Source: Chlorokybus atmophyticus
Taxonomy: Eukaryota > Streptophyta > Chlorokybophyceae > Chlorokybales > Chlorokybaceae
Assembly: GCA_009103225.1 (NCBI GenBank)
Contig: RHPI01002998.1
Coordinates: 18,597-82,596, forward strand
Direction: 5' to 3'
DNA: 64,000 bases
Part shown: positions 1 to 10,659 of the stretch, in pieces
Layout of the letters: each line of letters begins with the position of its first letter
How positions within the stretch are numbered: the first letter of the stretch is position 1
Made by a program: the position numbers and the translations under genes
The notes under the pieces: model-generated
Told to the model about the DNA's origin: nothing
Database searches by the model: none
The model's input: the letters and a program-made list of their open reading frames with translations, nothing else

Positions 1-1069
1 CCTGCTCTGCTGATCTGTGATGGACACGTTAGCCGGTACAATGTTAGTACGATAGACAAGTGCAAGGACATGGGACTGGAGATCCTTGTGCTCCCGCCAC
101 ACACGACACGCAGGCTGCAAATGCTGGACGTGGCATGCTTCAGCAGCTTTTAATTTGTGTACAAGAAGGAGTATCAAGCATGGCTCAACACGCACATGCA
201 TGTAAGAGGGCTACCTAACGAAGACTCTTGAGCATCTTTCTGAAGATGCTCAAGCCATGCTTTGTGCAAGGGCTGAGTGCAAGCAACATACTAGCAGGCT
301 TCAAGGCATGCGGTAAGCATGCATGCAGTAACACATAATCGTGCATGCATGCATGCAACTCAACCTACATGTCTATGCAGGCATATCACCTTGGAATGAT
401 GCAGCAGTGGACAAGTACCTACCCAAAAAGCCACCAAAGGGGCTGCTTGATGTATTGGCAGCTGCACTGGACGAAGGCAGCAACGACCCTGCAGACATGG
501 AGGAGGAGACCAATGCTAGTCTGGAGACAGAGGGTTCAGCTGCCAACGCCAGTCGATAACTGCAAAGAAGAAATGCAAAGTGGGGGTGAGGCCAGCAACG
601 GCAGAATGGTTGACACATGCAGAAATACGCAACAGGCAGAACCAGCTTGAGGAGGAGAGAAGGCTTGAGAAAGAGGCCATCCAGCAGAGGAAGGAAGCCC
701 GTGCAGCATCAGCAGAACAGCGAGCTCCTGCTGCAGCAGAGAAAGCTGAGGCTGCTGCAGCAAGGTGAGAGGAACAAGCCAGAGGCAGCAGCAGAGCATG
801 CAAACAAACAAGCAAGCAAGGAAGCAGGCAAAAGCAGCGTAGACAGCAGCAAGACAAGCTGCTGAAGCACAAGCACAAGCTGAGAGACATGAGGGTAAAC
901 GCTTGGAGGAAGAGCAGCGTGCAAGGATAAGGCAGGAGGCATGCGACTTGCTGGACAGGTGGGATTGGGACCCTATGCTGTGGGTGTTAGAGCATCATCT
1001 CCCCTTCCTCAACTTGGGCAAATGGATGCATGCATGCATCCTCCGCCCCCGCCCAAGCCCGGAGGGGTA
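1..1069 (+). pseudogene. decayed pogo/Tigger-type DDE transposase, 3' part
   Basis: Seen: frame 1 from the window edge reads a DDE_1-type core with LLICDGH, then VLPPHTTRRLQMLDVACF, the usual second catalytic Asp block and the proline-histidine block of pogo-like transposases. An in-frame TAA follows at about 151-153, and the frame resumes with FVYKKEYQAW and closes at a TGA. A second block (about 265-310) reads SASNILAGFKACG and continues, across a GT-AG intron-like gap (312-380), into ISPWNDAAVDKYLPKKPP, matching the family motif after the catalytic core. A frame change near 560 leads to a charged coiled-coil tail that drifts through frames to a TAG at about 1069. Known: pogo-like elements end in such a basic or coiled tail. 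Inference: an inactive copy, since it carries at least one stop and several frame changes. The 5' part lies outside the window. Confidence 0.75.
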
Positions 1070-2256
1070 GACTAGCAGGAACAAAGTGGCGGGCCAAGCG
1101 CGCAGCTCAACTCAAAAGATAGTAGCCTAGCTAGCATACATTGAAACCCTTGTACATGCAACACTCCAAACCCTACAACAGGCACGCCTACATGCTTACC
1201 ATGCTACTGCTGTCGCCGCCCACCTCGCCCACGTGCACAACAAGATGCTACGCTAACCTTGCCTTGCATTGCAGAGAAGCTGTCACTCTCTTCCCACCAT
1301 AACTGAGGCGAGAAAAAATGACAGCTGCCTCACTGTGGCAGCAAACAGGCAGCTGTCACTATCAGCACAACTGAACCCTCACATCAGCCGCCACTGACAG
1401 GCAATGGCCGACGCCATTCCTATCGGTATACACCTGAATGTGCCGCCGAAATAAGGTACTGGACGATTTTGACCTGTAGCATTTACACATGCCCCTTTGG
1501 TGCTGCGACATAACCGCCGCGTTATTGGCTAGAATTCAATATAAATATCTACGTGTAGGCAACTTGATAAGCTATAACTCATTCACTCACATCACCGCCA
1601 AAAAACAAACAACATAACCGCTGTGATGGCCCAAACCTTATTTAGCCGAAATTAGGGCATTTCACCCTAGTGCAAGCATGCGAAGACAATATGCTTGGGC
1701 AATAACATAGCTTGATTCAGACGGCGGTGGTATGATAACAACATAGTATGTTGTTACCATAATGCGGGGTATCATGGTAACAACTGTTCGTATACCTTTG
1801 CCATCTCACGATTCACATTAATTAACAATTAATAAACTGACAGCCATTTTTTGCTATACAGCAAGTCCATGGCCTAGCTATTCTATCATGCAAGTGCTAG
1901 CCAACATGCAGTTACCAGGTAACTGCCGTTGCATCATTCTCTGTAGTTCGCTGGTAGAGAGACATGTGCGTGTTCTGGCTGGTGTCTGCTGCAAGTGTGT
2001 GCTTGGCGAGCACTGCTTTCTGCGCGTGCATGACTTATATATTGAATAATAAGCCTTTAAGGGGAGGAAGGCGGCCGCCAGCCCCCACCGTCATCAGACA
2101 CAGCGTAACAGCGTTACGTCCCAGCACGAGTCAATTTTAGGCGGGGTGCACCAGCCCACTTGCTGAGCCCTGAGTCCATCCTCCAGCCCACCAGGCCGGA
2201 GCGACAAGGGCGGGGAGGGCAAGCCAGGCCAGGCCAGGCCAGGCCAGGGGAGCACA
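1070..2256. other. intergenic, no gene seen
   Basis: No exon chain or RNA gene is visible. The stretch has GCATGCATGC words near 1027, an AT-richer part at 1550-2050, and a (GGCCA)n run at about 2222-2247 directly before the H4-like start codon. Similar CCAGGCC runs occur in or near other first exons in the window. Confidence 0.5.
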
Positions 2257-4096
2257 ATGGCGATGAGGAGCGTGTCGACGTCATCCTCTCACCCTCCGGG
2301 CCGGCCGCTGAGAGTGCAGGCTGAGGCGGCGGGGGTAGCGGCTCCGGGGGTTGCTGAGCAGGAGGATGGGCTGCTCCAGCAACAGCAGCACAAGGAGCTG
2401 CCTGGGCCTAGGCCTGGGCCTGGGCCTGGACCTGGGGTTGGGCCTGGGGCTGGTCTTGGGAAGAGGCTGACCAGACGCTATCGGCGCCCTGGACGCCAGG
2501 CCGCCCTGACCAGGCCGGCCCTGCGGCGACTTGCACGCCGCGCTGGAGTCAAACGGATTTCGGCGGAGGTTCTGCATGCCGCCCGGATCGCCTTACACGT
2601 AAAGATGGAATAACATGTGCACATGCCAGCGCCAGTACATGCACGCGCATAAGCTCCCCTCCATGCATGCATGCATGCGTGCATCCCTCCACTGGAGGGA
2701 TGCCATGCATGTGTCACCATGTGTCGCCGTGTGCATGCATGCATGCAAAGACATTGACACACACATGCTTCCGAGGCATACATGAGGCATGCAAGCACGC
2801 ACCCTGCGTGGCACACAAGCCACCTGCATGCATAGAAGCGACAACTTCAAGCATGCATGCATGCTTGCATGCTTGTTGACCACGCCACGATACACACAAT
2901 GTGTGCCCAATCGTGACCTGCCGCGATTGTTGCTTCCGTAACCGTGGTCGTGCCTCGCGTGTGTATCCGGCAGGATTTCCTCCTGGAAGCCGTCCGCGGC
3001 TGCGCCCTGTACGCCGAGTCCGCCCGCCGCCGCACGGTCCTGACGGCCGACGCCGTGCACGCGCTCAAGAGGATGGGGAGGACCATCTACTTCTATGAAG
3101 TGGACCAGGGGGAACACTACCACCAGCAGCTGGCATGCAGACAACGACGAGGAGGAGGAAGACCAGGAGGACAGCATCAAGGAGGACAGGTGTGTATGTA
3201 TGTCATGCATCGGTGGTGTGCAGACCTGTGGTTGTTGAAGGGCTGTCCTTGTCTTGATGTGTGGTGTGTTGGGTTTGCGTGCATGTGCATGTGCAGCAGG
3301 AGGGGGAGCGACGTCAGTCCAATGCAAGGGAGGTGATTGATGTCGAGAACCTCCAGAACACCACCACCACTACCAACATTAACCACACCACCACCACCAC
3401 CACCAACCACCACCACCACAGCAACAGTGGCGAGGGTCATGTGGGTCCCAGTGGGGCAGGAGGAGTCACAAGAGCTCCTGTTGAAGTCAGCCCAGAGAGA
3501 GAGGAGCTCATCCGTCGAGCGATGGGAGACCACATGCGGGGACGCGATAAATGCACGGTACGGTGAGAGTGTGTGTGTGTGGGTGTGTGGGTATGTGACT
3601 GTGCATGTGTGTGCGTGTGAGAGAGTCATCAGTTGTGATGTGGTGATGTGTGTGCAGGTCGCTGCGGCGCTTGCGGGGTTGAATGAGAGGGTGGAAGTGA
3701 CACAGGAAGAACTGCTGAGCGTGGTGAAGGTGAGTAACATAAGGCATGCGGGCGTGTGCTAATGTGTATATGTGCGTGTGCATCATATTCTGCGTATGTG
3801 TGTCCGTGCACGCATGCATGCACGCACGCACGCACGCACGTGGAAGTGTGCTTGTTGTCCTGGCTGTTGTTGATGTTGCACATCAATGCATGCCGGTTCA
3901 TCCATGTACTGCACTCTGCACGTGTACGGTAATATGCGTGCAGACACATGTCCACAACAAGTTGAGCCAGTATGCACACAGATACTGCTATTGTTACTGA
4001 TACTTCACATCAACATCATGCTGGCAGAAACTGGACGCAAGCAATGCCATCATGTACATACCCGAAACCAACACCATATACAATCTGGAGCTGTGA
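2257..4096 (+). CDS. histone H4-like protein with MCM3-like winged-helix C-terminus
   Basis: Five exons, all joined in phase 0: 2257-2598, 2974-3189, 3297-3557, 3658-3729, 4028-4096; 319 aa. Residues about 66-160 are a histone H4 fold: PALRRLARRAGVKRIS, then, across the first intron, DFLLEAVRGCALYAESARRR and ALKRMGRTIYFY, aligned to the canonical RRLARRGGVKRIS, AKRKTV and ALKRQGRTLYGF. The tail before it is not H4-like but a Pro-Gly repeat (GPRPGPGPGPGVGPGAGLGK). After the fold comes a Gly/Arg-rich stretch, a Thr/His-rich linker, then REELIRRAMGDHMRG, ERVEVTQEELLSVVKKL and AIMYIPETNTIYNL, which resembles the winged helix that ends MCM3. Known: H4 in most eukaryotes is about 103 aa and very conserved. 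Inference: a chromatin or replication protein, not a core histone. The joining of exons 2 and 3 rests on phase and splice sites only; exons 3-5 could be a separate gene. Confidence 0.72.
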
Positions 4097-5035
4097 GAGC
4101 GTTGACCCACTCCATTCGTGTTATTCTCGTCAAGTCCTTATGTGACACGTAATACTCTATATGTTGCAGATGTGACATAGCTTAGTGGCAACAGCCAGTC
4201 GTGTAGCTGCTGTAATGCATGTCAATGCAAGAACTGGGGTCATTGTCTATGCCTGGTGTATAGGCTTGACTTCTCAAAGCATGTATGCATTCCACCACCA
4301 CGAACTTTGTAGTCAGCACAAATCGCATCCCTCGAACACATGCACAACCTGCGGTGACTCGTATTGTCGGTTACTGCACACGTCATACGGTGCAGAAGTT
4401 GATGACAGTGTTTGGGGTATAGTCATGGTAATAACACAGGCCGGAAGATGTCGCAATGATGCCCGCAATTGGCGCGCTCTGTAGGTGCCTGCGTGCCCAA
4501 TCGGCATTCGTCCAGTGCATGTGTGCATGTGCGCACGCGTCCAAGTGCCCGAGTGTGTGAGGGCACTTGCATGTCAATGATGATAGTGTTGTGCACGTAT
4601 GAGGGCGCTCATGTGTACGCGCATGTGTGTGGCACACACATGTACCTACGGCGGCCTTGACAAAGCCACTCGCAAGCATAACGCTTGCGAGTACGTCATC
4701 AACGTTGTCACAACCAACAATTTGGGAAACTCAAACTTCTTAGAAAAGCTAACACTACTTACAATGAGCTGAGGCATACGTGTGGGTTCATCACGAAAGA
4801 CAGTTGCTGTCTTCTAAGCAACTACGTATGCTGCCCGCCATCCGTATGGCTCGTAAGCTGTCATTGATAGGCCTGCTGAAACCGCCCTGACAAGAACAAA
4901 CAAAACACAGGACTCGTCAGCATTTCAGTAATGGTCGATGCAAGAAAGGCTCAAGTCAAGATCAATGAAGTAACGATAAAAAGAACCAGTGAGTGAACAG
5001 CTGGATGTGTATAAATGGCATACAGAGAGGACCAC
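4097..5035. other. convergent intergenic region, no gene seen
   Basis: This lies between the stop codons of the H4-like gene (+) and the HIT gene (-). Only short chance reading frames and GCAC/GTGC-rich words are seen. Confidence 0.5.
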
Positions 5036-6261
5036 TTAACGGTTGCAGAGTCGAAAAAGACTGTTCATGAGGAAAGATGTCTAGTTGAAAAGTGGTTTCA
5101 CACACACACGCACATGCAGAGAGAATGAGTCGTTCTTCCATACGTACCTCTGATCGCCACAAGCCGTCGTTTTTCCTCCGTGGGATGATGTGAAAATGCA
5201 GCTGCGCGCACACAACCACAAGTTACGTCTCCGTGACACATACACACGCACGCATCCCAATTCGTCTCATGCGCACACGACCACATACGTGGAACACCAC
5301 TTGGCCTGCGCTGCGTCCGCAGTTGGCGAGCATGTTGAACGAGTCCGTGTTTGTGGCCTGCAGTATGGCCCGGGACACGCGCGGGACGGCAGCGCACATC
5401 GCCGCAGCAACCTGCATGATTGAGATGAAAGGTGGTATCCATGTTACTCACCTCATAACAACCAAACTACAATGTTCATTGCACGCGCGCTCGCGCCCAC
5501 GCCCACGTACATATCCATGCACATGTGCACCTACCGTTGGTGGAGCGGATTCTAAGGAGGGAAAATGTCGTTTGGGCAGCACGAGCGTGTGCCTGAGCAC
5601 GCGCGCACGCACGCACGCACGCAATGTCAGTCTCAATCTGTGTTTGCAGCACCGACGCCATGCAACGTATGCTGTGCTGTTCTTACCCTGGGCATAGTGG
5701 GTTGCTGTCGAGTATGCAGATGCACTCCTCGTTCTCGTATACCTGTTGCAATATACCTTGTTGATGAGCTGCTCATAAACACGTACGCACACAAACAAAT
5801 CTGCAGGCATACGCACATGCGCACACGCTTGACAGCGACGCATCAGCACATGCATCCCTGTAACAATGTGTGCGCAGCAATGTACAGAACTCTGTAAGCG
5901 CTTGGTGGTAAACCTACAGTTCTTGCACATACACTCATACGTCATGGGTACGTGTGTCCACATAGACAAACTCATCGTGCTTGCACACATGCATGCAGGA
6001 GGGTCAACGCACACTCGCGCACACGCACGCGTGCGCTTGCGTGTGCACGAGGGCGTGTGTCAGCGCAACCACGATGTGGTATGTGCGGTCTCTCCACCAC
6101 TGCAGACACCCTGTAGAAGCAAAAGGCACACCGCACCGTACGCACCTTGTGACAGGGCGATCGTCCCTGCACGATGCGGCAGAACACGCAGCTGTCGTCC
6201 AACGCGCCCCAGTGAGCAGCACTGCCGTCGCGACCGCTACTGCTGACGCTACTACCTGTGT

Positions 6262-6295
<34 letters not shown>

Positions 6296-6959
6296 TCTGT
6301 CTGACGTTGCATACAGCAGCAGCAGCAGTCTGGCAATGAACACACCCGTGCGCCACGCGAGTATGCGCAAGCGCGAATGCACATGCACACGCACACGCAC
6401 ATGCACACCCTTTGTCACACAAGGACATGCACACGCGCACGCACCTACACATTCACGTACCCACACCCACACGCACACAATCCAAGTCCGTGTAGCACAC
6501 ACCAGAAGCACCACTTGGAACGCGTGTTTACACAATTGCATCAAGTCACACAACGACTTGACCCTCATACATGCTGTCCACTCTCACCGCTGCTGCCGGA
6601 AGATGAGGCCTCTACCGCCAGGCCAGCCCGTGTTGCTGCTGCCGCCGCCGCATCCAGGCCTGGCTGCAGCCACAGCCACAGCAAGAGCAAGCTGAAGCCA
6701 ATGTTGCTCTGTGCGTGTATGTGTGCGCACTGCTGCTGTGTTCACCAAAGCACAAGTACCGCAACAAGCTTACAGAGCTGCAGGCGGCGGCGTTGTGGTC
6801 GAGGGAGGCGGCGGCAGAAGCCTCCTCTTCCGGCGGCAACGCGCAGCAGCACTCGACCAGCAGCGAGCTACCAGCTCTCTGCTCCTCAGCCTCCTGCTGA
6901 TGGCGCTCCGCAGCGACGTGGCCCGCCACCACCTCCAGCCGCCGCCTCCACGCCTCCAT
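5036..6959 (-). CDS. HIT-family (histidine triad) nucleotide hydrolase
   Basis: Eight exons in transcript order: 6959-6774, 6663-6588, 6255-6146, 5742-5687, 5592-5535, 5411-5289, 5201-5148, 5080-5036; all phases agree; 235 aa. The HIT domain starts at SCVFCRIVQGRSPCHK (about residue 105), continues VYENEECICILDSNPLCPGH, HTLVLPKRHFPSLES, TDSFNMLANCGRSAGQVVFH and ends in the triad FHLHFHIIPR (H-x-H-x-H). Known: such proteins hydrolyse nucleoside phosphoramidates or dinucleotides. Residues 1 to about 100 are a poorly conserved Ala/Ser/Glu-rich extension encoded by two exons and the start of the third; it may be a transit peptide or a linker. The start at 6959 was chosen because a TATATA on the same strand at 7022-7017 lies about 60 bases upstream; in-frame ATGs also exist at 6989 and 7106. 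The last exon (TSFLMNSLFRLCNR) is the least certain. Confidence 0.82.
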
Positions 6960-7016
6960 GGCCACCGACCTCCCCCGCTCTATAGGCATAATCACGGTGG
7001 AGTCAGGCTCTATCTC

Positions 7017-7022
7017 TATATA
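7017..7022 (-). promoter_or_regulatory. possible TATA box of the HIT gene
   Basis: TATATA read on the minus strand, 58 bases upstream of the chosen ATG at 6959. It would place transcription start near 6990. Position only; no experiment. Confidence 0.3.
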
Positions 7023-7089
7023 ACCCAAGCCGCACAAGCTTTGCACTTGTTGTGCGTTTGACCTTTGTACAAGCATGAACGTGCCCGGG

Positions 7090-7095
7090 TATAAG
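7090..7095 (+). promoter_or_regulatory. possible TATA box of the ferredoxin-like gene
   Basis: TATAAG about 100 bases before the ATG at 7195, inside the short region shared with the divergent HIT gene. Confidence 0.25.
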
Positions 7096-7194
7096 ACACT
7101 TGGCACAAGAGTTTGGCACTGCTTGTGCGCTGCCTTTCTTCTTATCCGCGGCTAATTGCATGTTGCATTGCATTGCACTGCATTGCTTTTCAGC

Positions 7195-7199
7195 ATGGC

Positions 7200-7230
<31 letters not shown>

Positions 7231-9584
7231 GTCGTCGTGGCGTTGCCGCAGGGCAGTAGTAGGCGCAGCCAGCAGAGAAGGAGAGCGCAGGTTGAGAGGG
7301 ATAGAAACCCCTTTGAGTATAAGTCAGAAAACGAGGCACACGTCTGTGCGTGCTTGAGACAGCACCATGCTGCTGCTGTCTTAGCATGCTCCCATCCCAC
7401 ATGCTTTGCTTGCTTGCTTGACTTGGTCCGCTGGTTATAGTGACAATGCGTTAGGTTTGTGCAAGTATTACGCAATTTTGCTGGAAGAAGTCAGTTTGTT
7501 TGCGTGTGCAGAGCAATGGCAAAGCCTCCTCCCAGCAGCGGATAGCAATTTGCCAGGCCGGTAAGTGACCCTCTTGCCACGCACATAGACTGGAGTAGAG
7601 CTCACTTTCCTAGTTGCTAGCTGTACATTAATTGAATCCGGTTTACTGTCACTCAGATTAAAAAACCTGCATTATCAATCAATGTCGCAGTGCACAGTCT
7701 ATGTTGATCGTGCATAACTGCATGGTTTCTCATCACAGATTGCATCATGGGAGCATACGCACAAACAGATTATTGTGCACAGACACGAAAGCCCACGCAC
7801 AGGCGCGTGCACATGCACGCACGCGCACACGCACGCACGCGCACACGGGGCGTCGTGACTCTGCTTGTTGCACACGTGTTGTTGAAACTTTCCAATGCTA
7901 GATTCAAGACAGGCTGATACTGAAAGAGATTATGCAACTGACCGCACATGCAATATGTTCACAACAGCTGACGTGAAGTTCTCGAGCCCGAAAACCGGCG
8001 CTGTCGGCATTGAACGCCACAAAGAGAAGGCCGAGCCGGGCACATACTGGGGAGAGCAAGGGTAAGGAAAAACAAACAGTAACAGACTTGCATGCTACAC
8101 CATAATACATAGACAAGTAACCTATACTGTGACTTTGTACTATTACACATTATACTATACCAACACTCTATACCACCACACACATGAGGCAGTACTATCA
8201 TACATTCACTCTGTACTACCACTCTATACTGGTACACATGACTACATTTAGTACAGCTGTTGCTTCTCTCAACTGTGGGTATGACATGTTGTGATGATCT
8301 GTTGTTATTCACGCAGGGCGGGGGGCGATGTCGTGTCGGTGACGTTTGACAACGGCGCCGATCAGGTGCAGATCACGGCCGAAGTCGGGGAGAACCTGCT
8401 TCGAGTGGCCGAGCGCGCGGGCGTGTTCTACGCTAACGACGTGAGCTCTGAGTTGTTGTGTCAACTCTGCTGAGGAAAGGCCATACTCTCTAAAGAGTCC
8501 TGTTTCCTACCTGCTGAGTTTGTGCATGCTGTTTGGTCAGGATTTTTGCTTTGAGGGCTCGTGCAATCTGTGCGAAATGGAGGTTGAAGGGGGAGCCCAG
8601 GAGGTAAGTTGAACCACAAGCTTGGTTCTCTTCCCCNNNNNNNNNNNNNNNNNNNNNNNNNNNNNNNNNNNNNNNNNNNNNNNNNNNNNNNNNNNNNNNN
8701 NNNNNNNNNNNNNNNNNNNNNNNNNNNNNNNNNNNNNNNNNNNNNNNNNNNNNNNNNNNNNNNNNNNNNNNNNNNNNNNNNNNNNNNNNNNNNNNNNNNN
8801 NNNNNNNNNNNNNNNNNNNNNNNNNNNNNNNNNNNNNNNNNNNNNNNNNNNNNNNNNNNNNNNNNNNNNNNNNNNNNNNNNNNNNNNNNNNNNNNNNNNN
8901 NNNNNNNNNNNNNNNNNNNNNNNNNNNNNNNNNNNNNNNNNNNNNNNNNNNNNNNNNNNNNNNNNNNNNNNNNNNNNNNNNNNNNNNNNNNNNNNNNNNN
9001 NNNNNNNNNNNNNNNNNNNNNNNNNNNNNNNNNNNNNNNNNNNNNNNNNNNNNNNNNNNNNNNNNNNNNNNNNNNNNNNNNNNNNNNNNNNNNNNNNNNN
9101 NNNNNNNNNNNNNNNNNNNNNNNNNNNNNNNNNNNNNNNNNNNNNNNNNNNNNNNNNNNNNNNNNNNNNNNNNNNNNNNNNNNNNNNNNNNNNNNNNNNN
9201 NNNNNNNNNNNCCCCGATCAATGTGTGCGCGCGTGTCCGTGTGTGCAAGCGATGAGTTGAAGTTGGCCAGTCAACTTCTTCACTCACTCGTCTAGTCATC
9301 TGTTCATCCACCATATCGTACGACCCAATGTTCTGGTTTCAAGCATCAGTTGTCAATGGAGTAATCCATGTGCAGGTTGGGTATCGTGCCATGGGCACCA
9401 ATGAACTCGTGCGCAGCTGTCTTTGCCCGGTAAGCTTGCTTGTAGTCAGTGACAAAATGTTGTGCACAGCTGCACTGTTGCATATGTGACATGCGCGTGC
9501 ACATTGCAGGTACCGCGCGACCGTCAAAAGGTCCAAGTGAACCTTATAAACAACGAGGACGTGTGGGGCGAGGACGTTGTGTGA
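7195..9584 (+). CDS. 2Fe-2S ferredoxin-like protein, probably organelle-targeted
   Basis: Seven exons: 7195-7290, 7512-7560, 7968-8061, 8317-8440, 8541-8603, 9376-9429, 9510-9584; phases agree; 184 aa. The N-terminus is an Ala run followed by SSRRSQQRRRAQ, typical of an organelle transit peptide. The domain has VSVTFDNGADQVQITAEVGE, ENLLRVAERAGVFYAND, then FCFEGSCNLCEMEVEGG, giving C-x4-C-x2-C, with the fourth ligand expected in LVRSCLCPVP about 28 residues later. It ends VNLINNEDVWGEDVV. Known: this is the cysteine pattern of plant-type [2Fe-2S] ferredoxin domains. Inference: a small electron carrier or cluster protein in plastid or mitochondrion; the exact subfamily is not recognised. The 575-base N gap lies in the intron between exons 5 and 6, and phase 0 is kept across it, so the protein is probably complete. 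The exon 1 donor is the least certain. Confidence 0.8.
8637..9211. other. assembly gap (N run) in ferredoxin-like intron 5
   Basis: A run of 575 N flanked by CCCC on both sides. The surrounding exons join in phase 0, so no coding sequence needs to be missing. Confidence 0.95.
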
Positions 9585-10659
9585 CAGGTAAAAGCCAGTC
9601 TGGCCAGGGACCCACGTTGATCCAGTCATGCATTGCGTGTGTGTGAGTGTGCGTGTGTGTGCATATGAACGTGTGCGTGAAGGCTTGTCCCAATAATTGA
9701 TGTGTATCGCGTGAGATGAGAGCATTTTGTTGTGGGGTAACTATGTGTTCTTCTGGTAGGTACATGCTGACTTTCGCTTCTCTCAAGACAATGGCACGCA
9801 AGGGACTTTGAGTGATGTTTCATCCTGATAGGCGGCAGCGTGTATGGCCAGTTCTCCTGGCTTGCGGCGAAGAGTTTCAGCAAACTTACACGCACAAACA
9901 TAACAGACAAAGTCGTTCAGTGTCATACATTAGTCATGCAAAGTGCACACAGAATGCGTGTGCTCAAACACACTCGCGCACGCAGTCAATATCTCCCAAC
10001 TGCAGATGTCACCATCAACTGTGCAACGCAATGGTTGTAGCAAACTTTTTATTTCGTGTAGTTCGTCTACTCCTCTCACATGCATCTTACAACATACTAC
10101 AGCTTATTTGGACAAGATTAAATTTTAAATTAATCGATTGATCTGGTTGAACAGATATTTCATGCAGGGTCGCAATTTTAAACTGAAAACGTACAAATAA
10201 TTTTGTACAAAGCGTAGTAAAGAGCATCCCGAGACACTGCAGACCAAAAGTTTATTTGGTCTGTGGTAGTCATAAAACGTCAACATACGTGTTTGACCCC
10301 CACCCCCACCCACCTGCCTGGAATATCACCTCCCTTCCCAGCGACACTTTCCTGTGGATTGATGACCATGTGTGTTGCTCAGGTGTACATGATGTTGAGA
10401 CCATGGACGCTATTGCACCCAGCATAGTGCATTCTTTGCTATGACTTGTGCGTCAAAATCTACACTTGCCAAGTGGAATGCAGGCGCGATGCTGGAAACT
10501 CTGGACTCTGCGCCTGACTCGTTGCTATTGATCGAATGGACCACTGAACCAGCTGCGCACGACTGTACGAAGTAAAGAATAATAGTTGTGAAGCTTTGGT
10601 CACTACAGTAATGTACAACAACGACACAATGTGAAGGCAACACTCTATATATACCATGT
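9585..10659. other. convergent intergenic region, no gene seen
   Basis: This lies between the stop codons of the ferredoxin-like gene (+) and TRK-A (-). It is AT-richer around 10030-10260. A GACAG|GTAAAA donor-like site directly after the ferredoxin stop (9582-9594) might mark a spliced 3' UTR; nothing else is supported. Confidence 0.45.

Noticed and set aside
3127-3189. Acidic alternative frame after the H4 fold (DNDEEEEDQED)
   Set aside because: It would need a frame change after YFYEVDQGEHYHQQ with no splice site; the other frame joins the next exon in phase 0 without any change.
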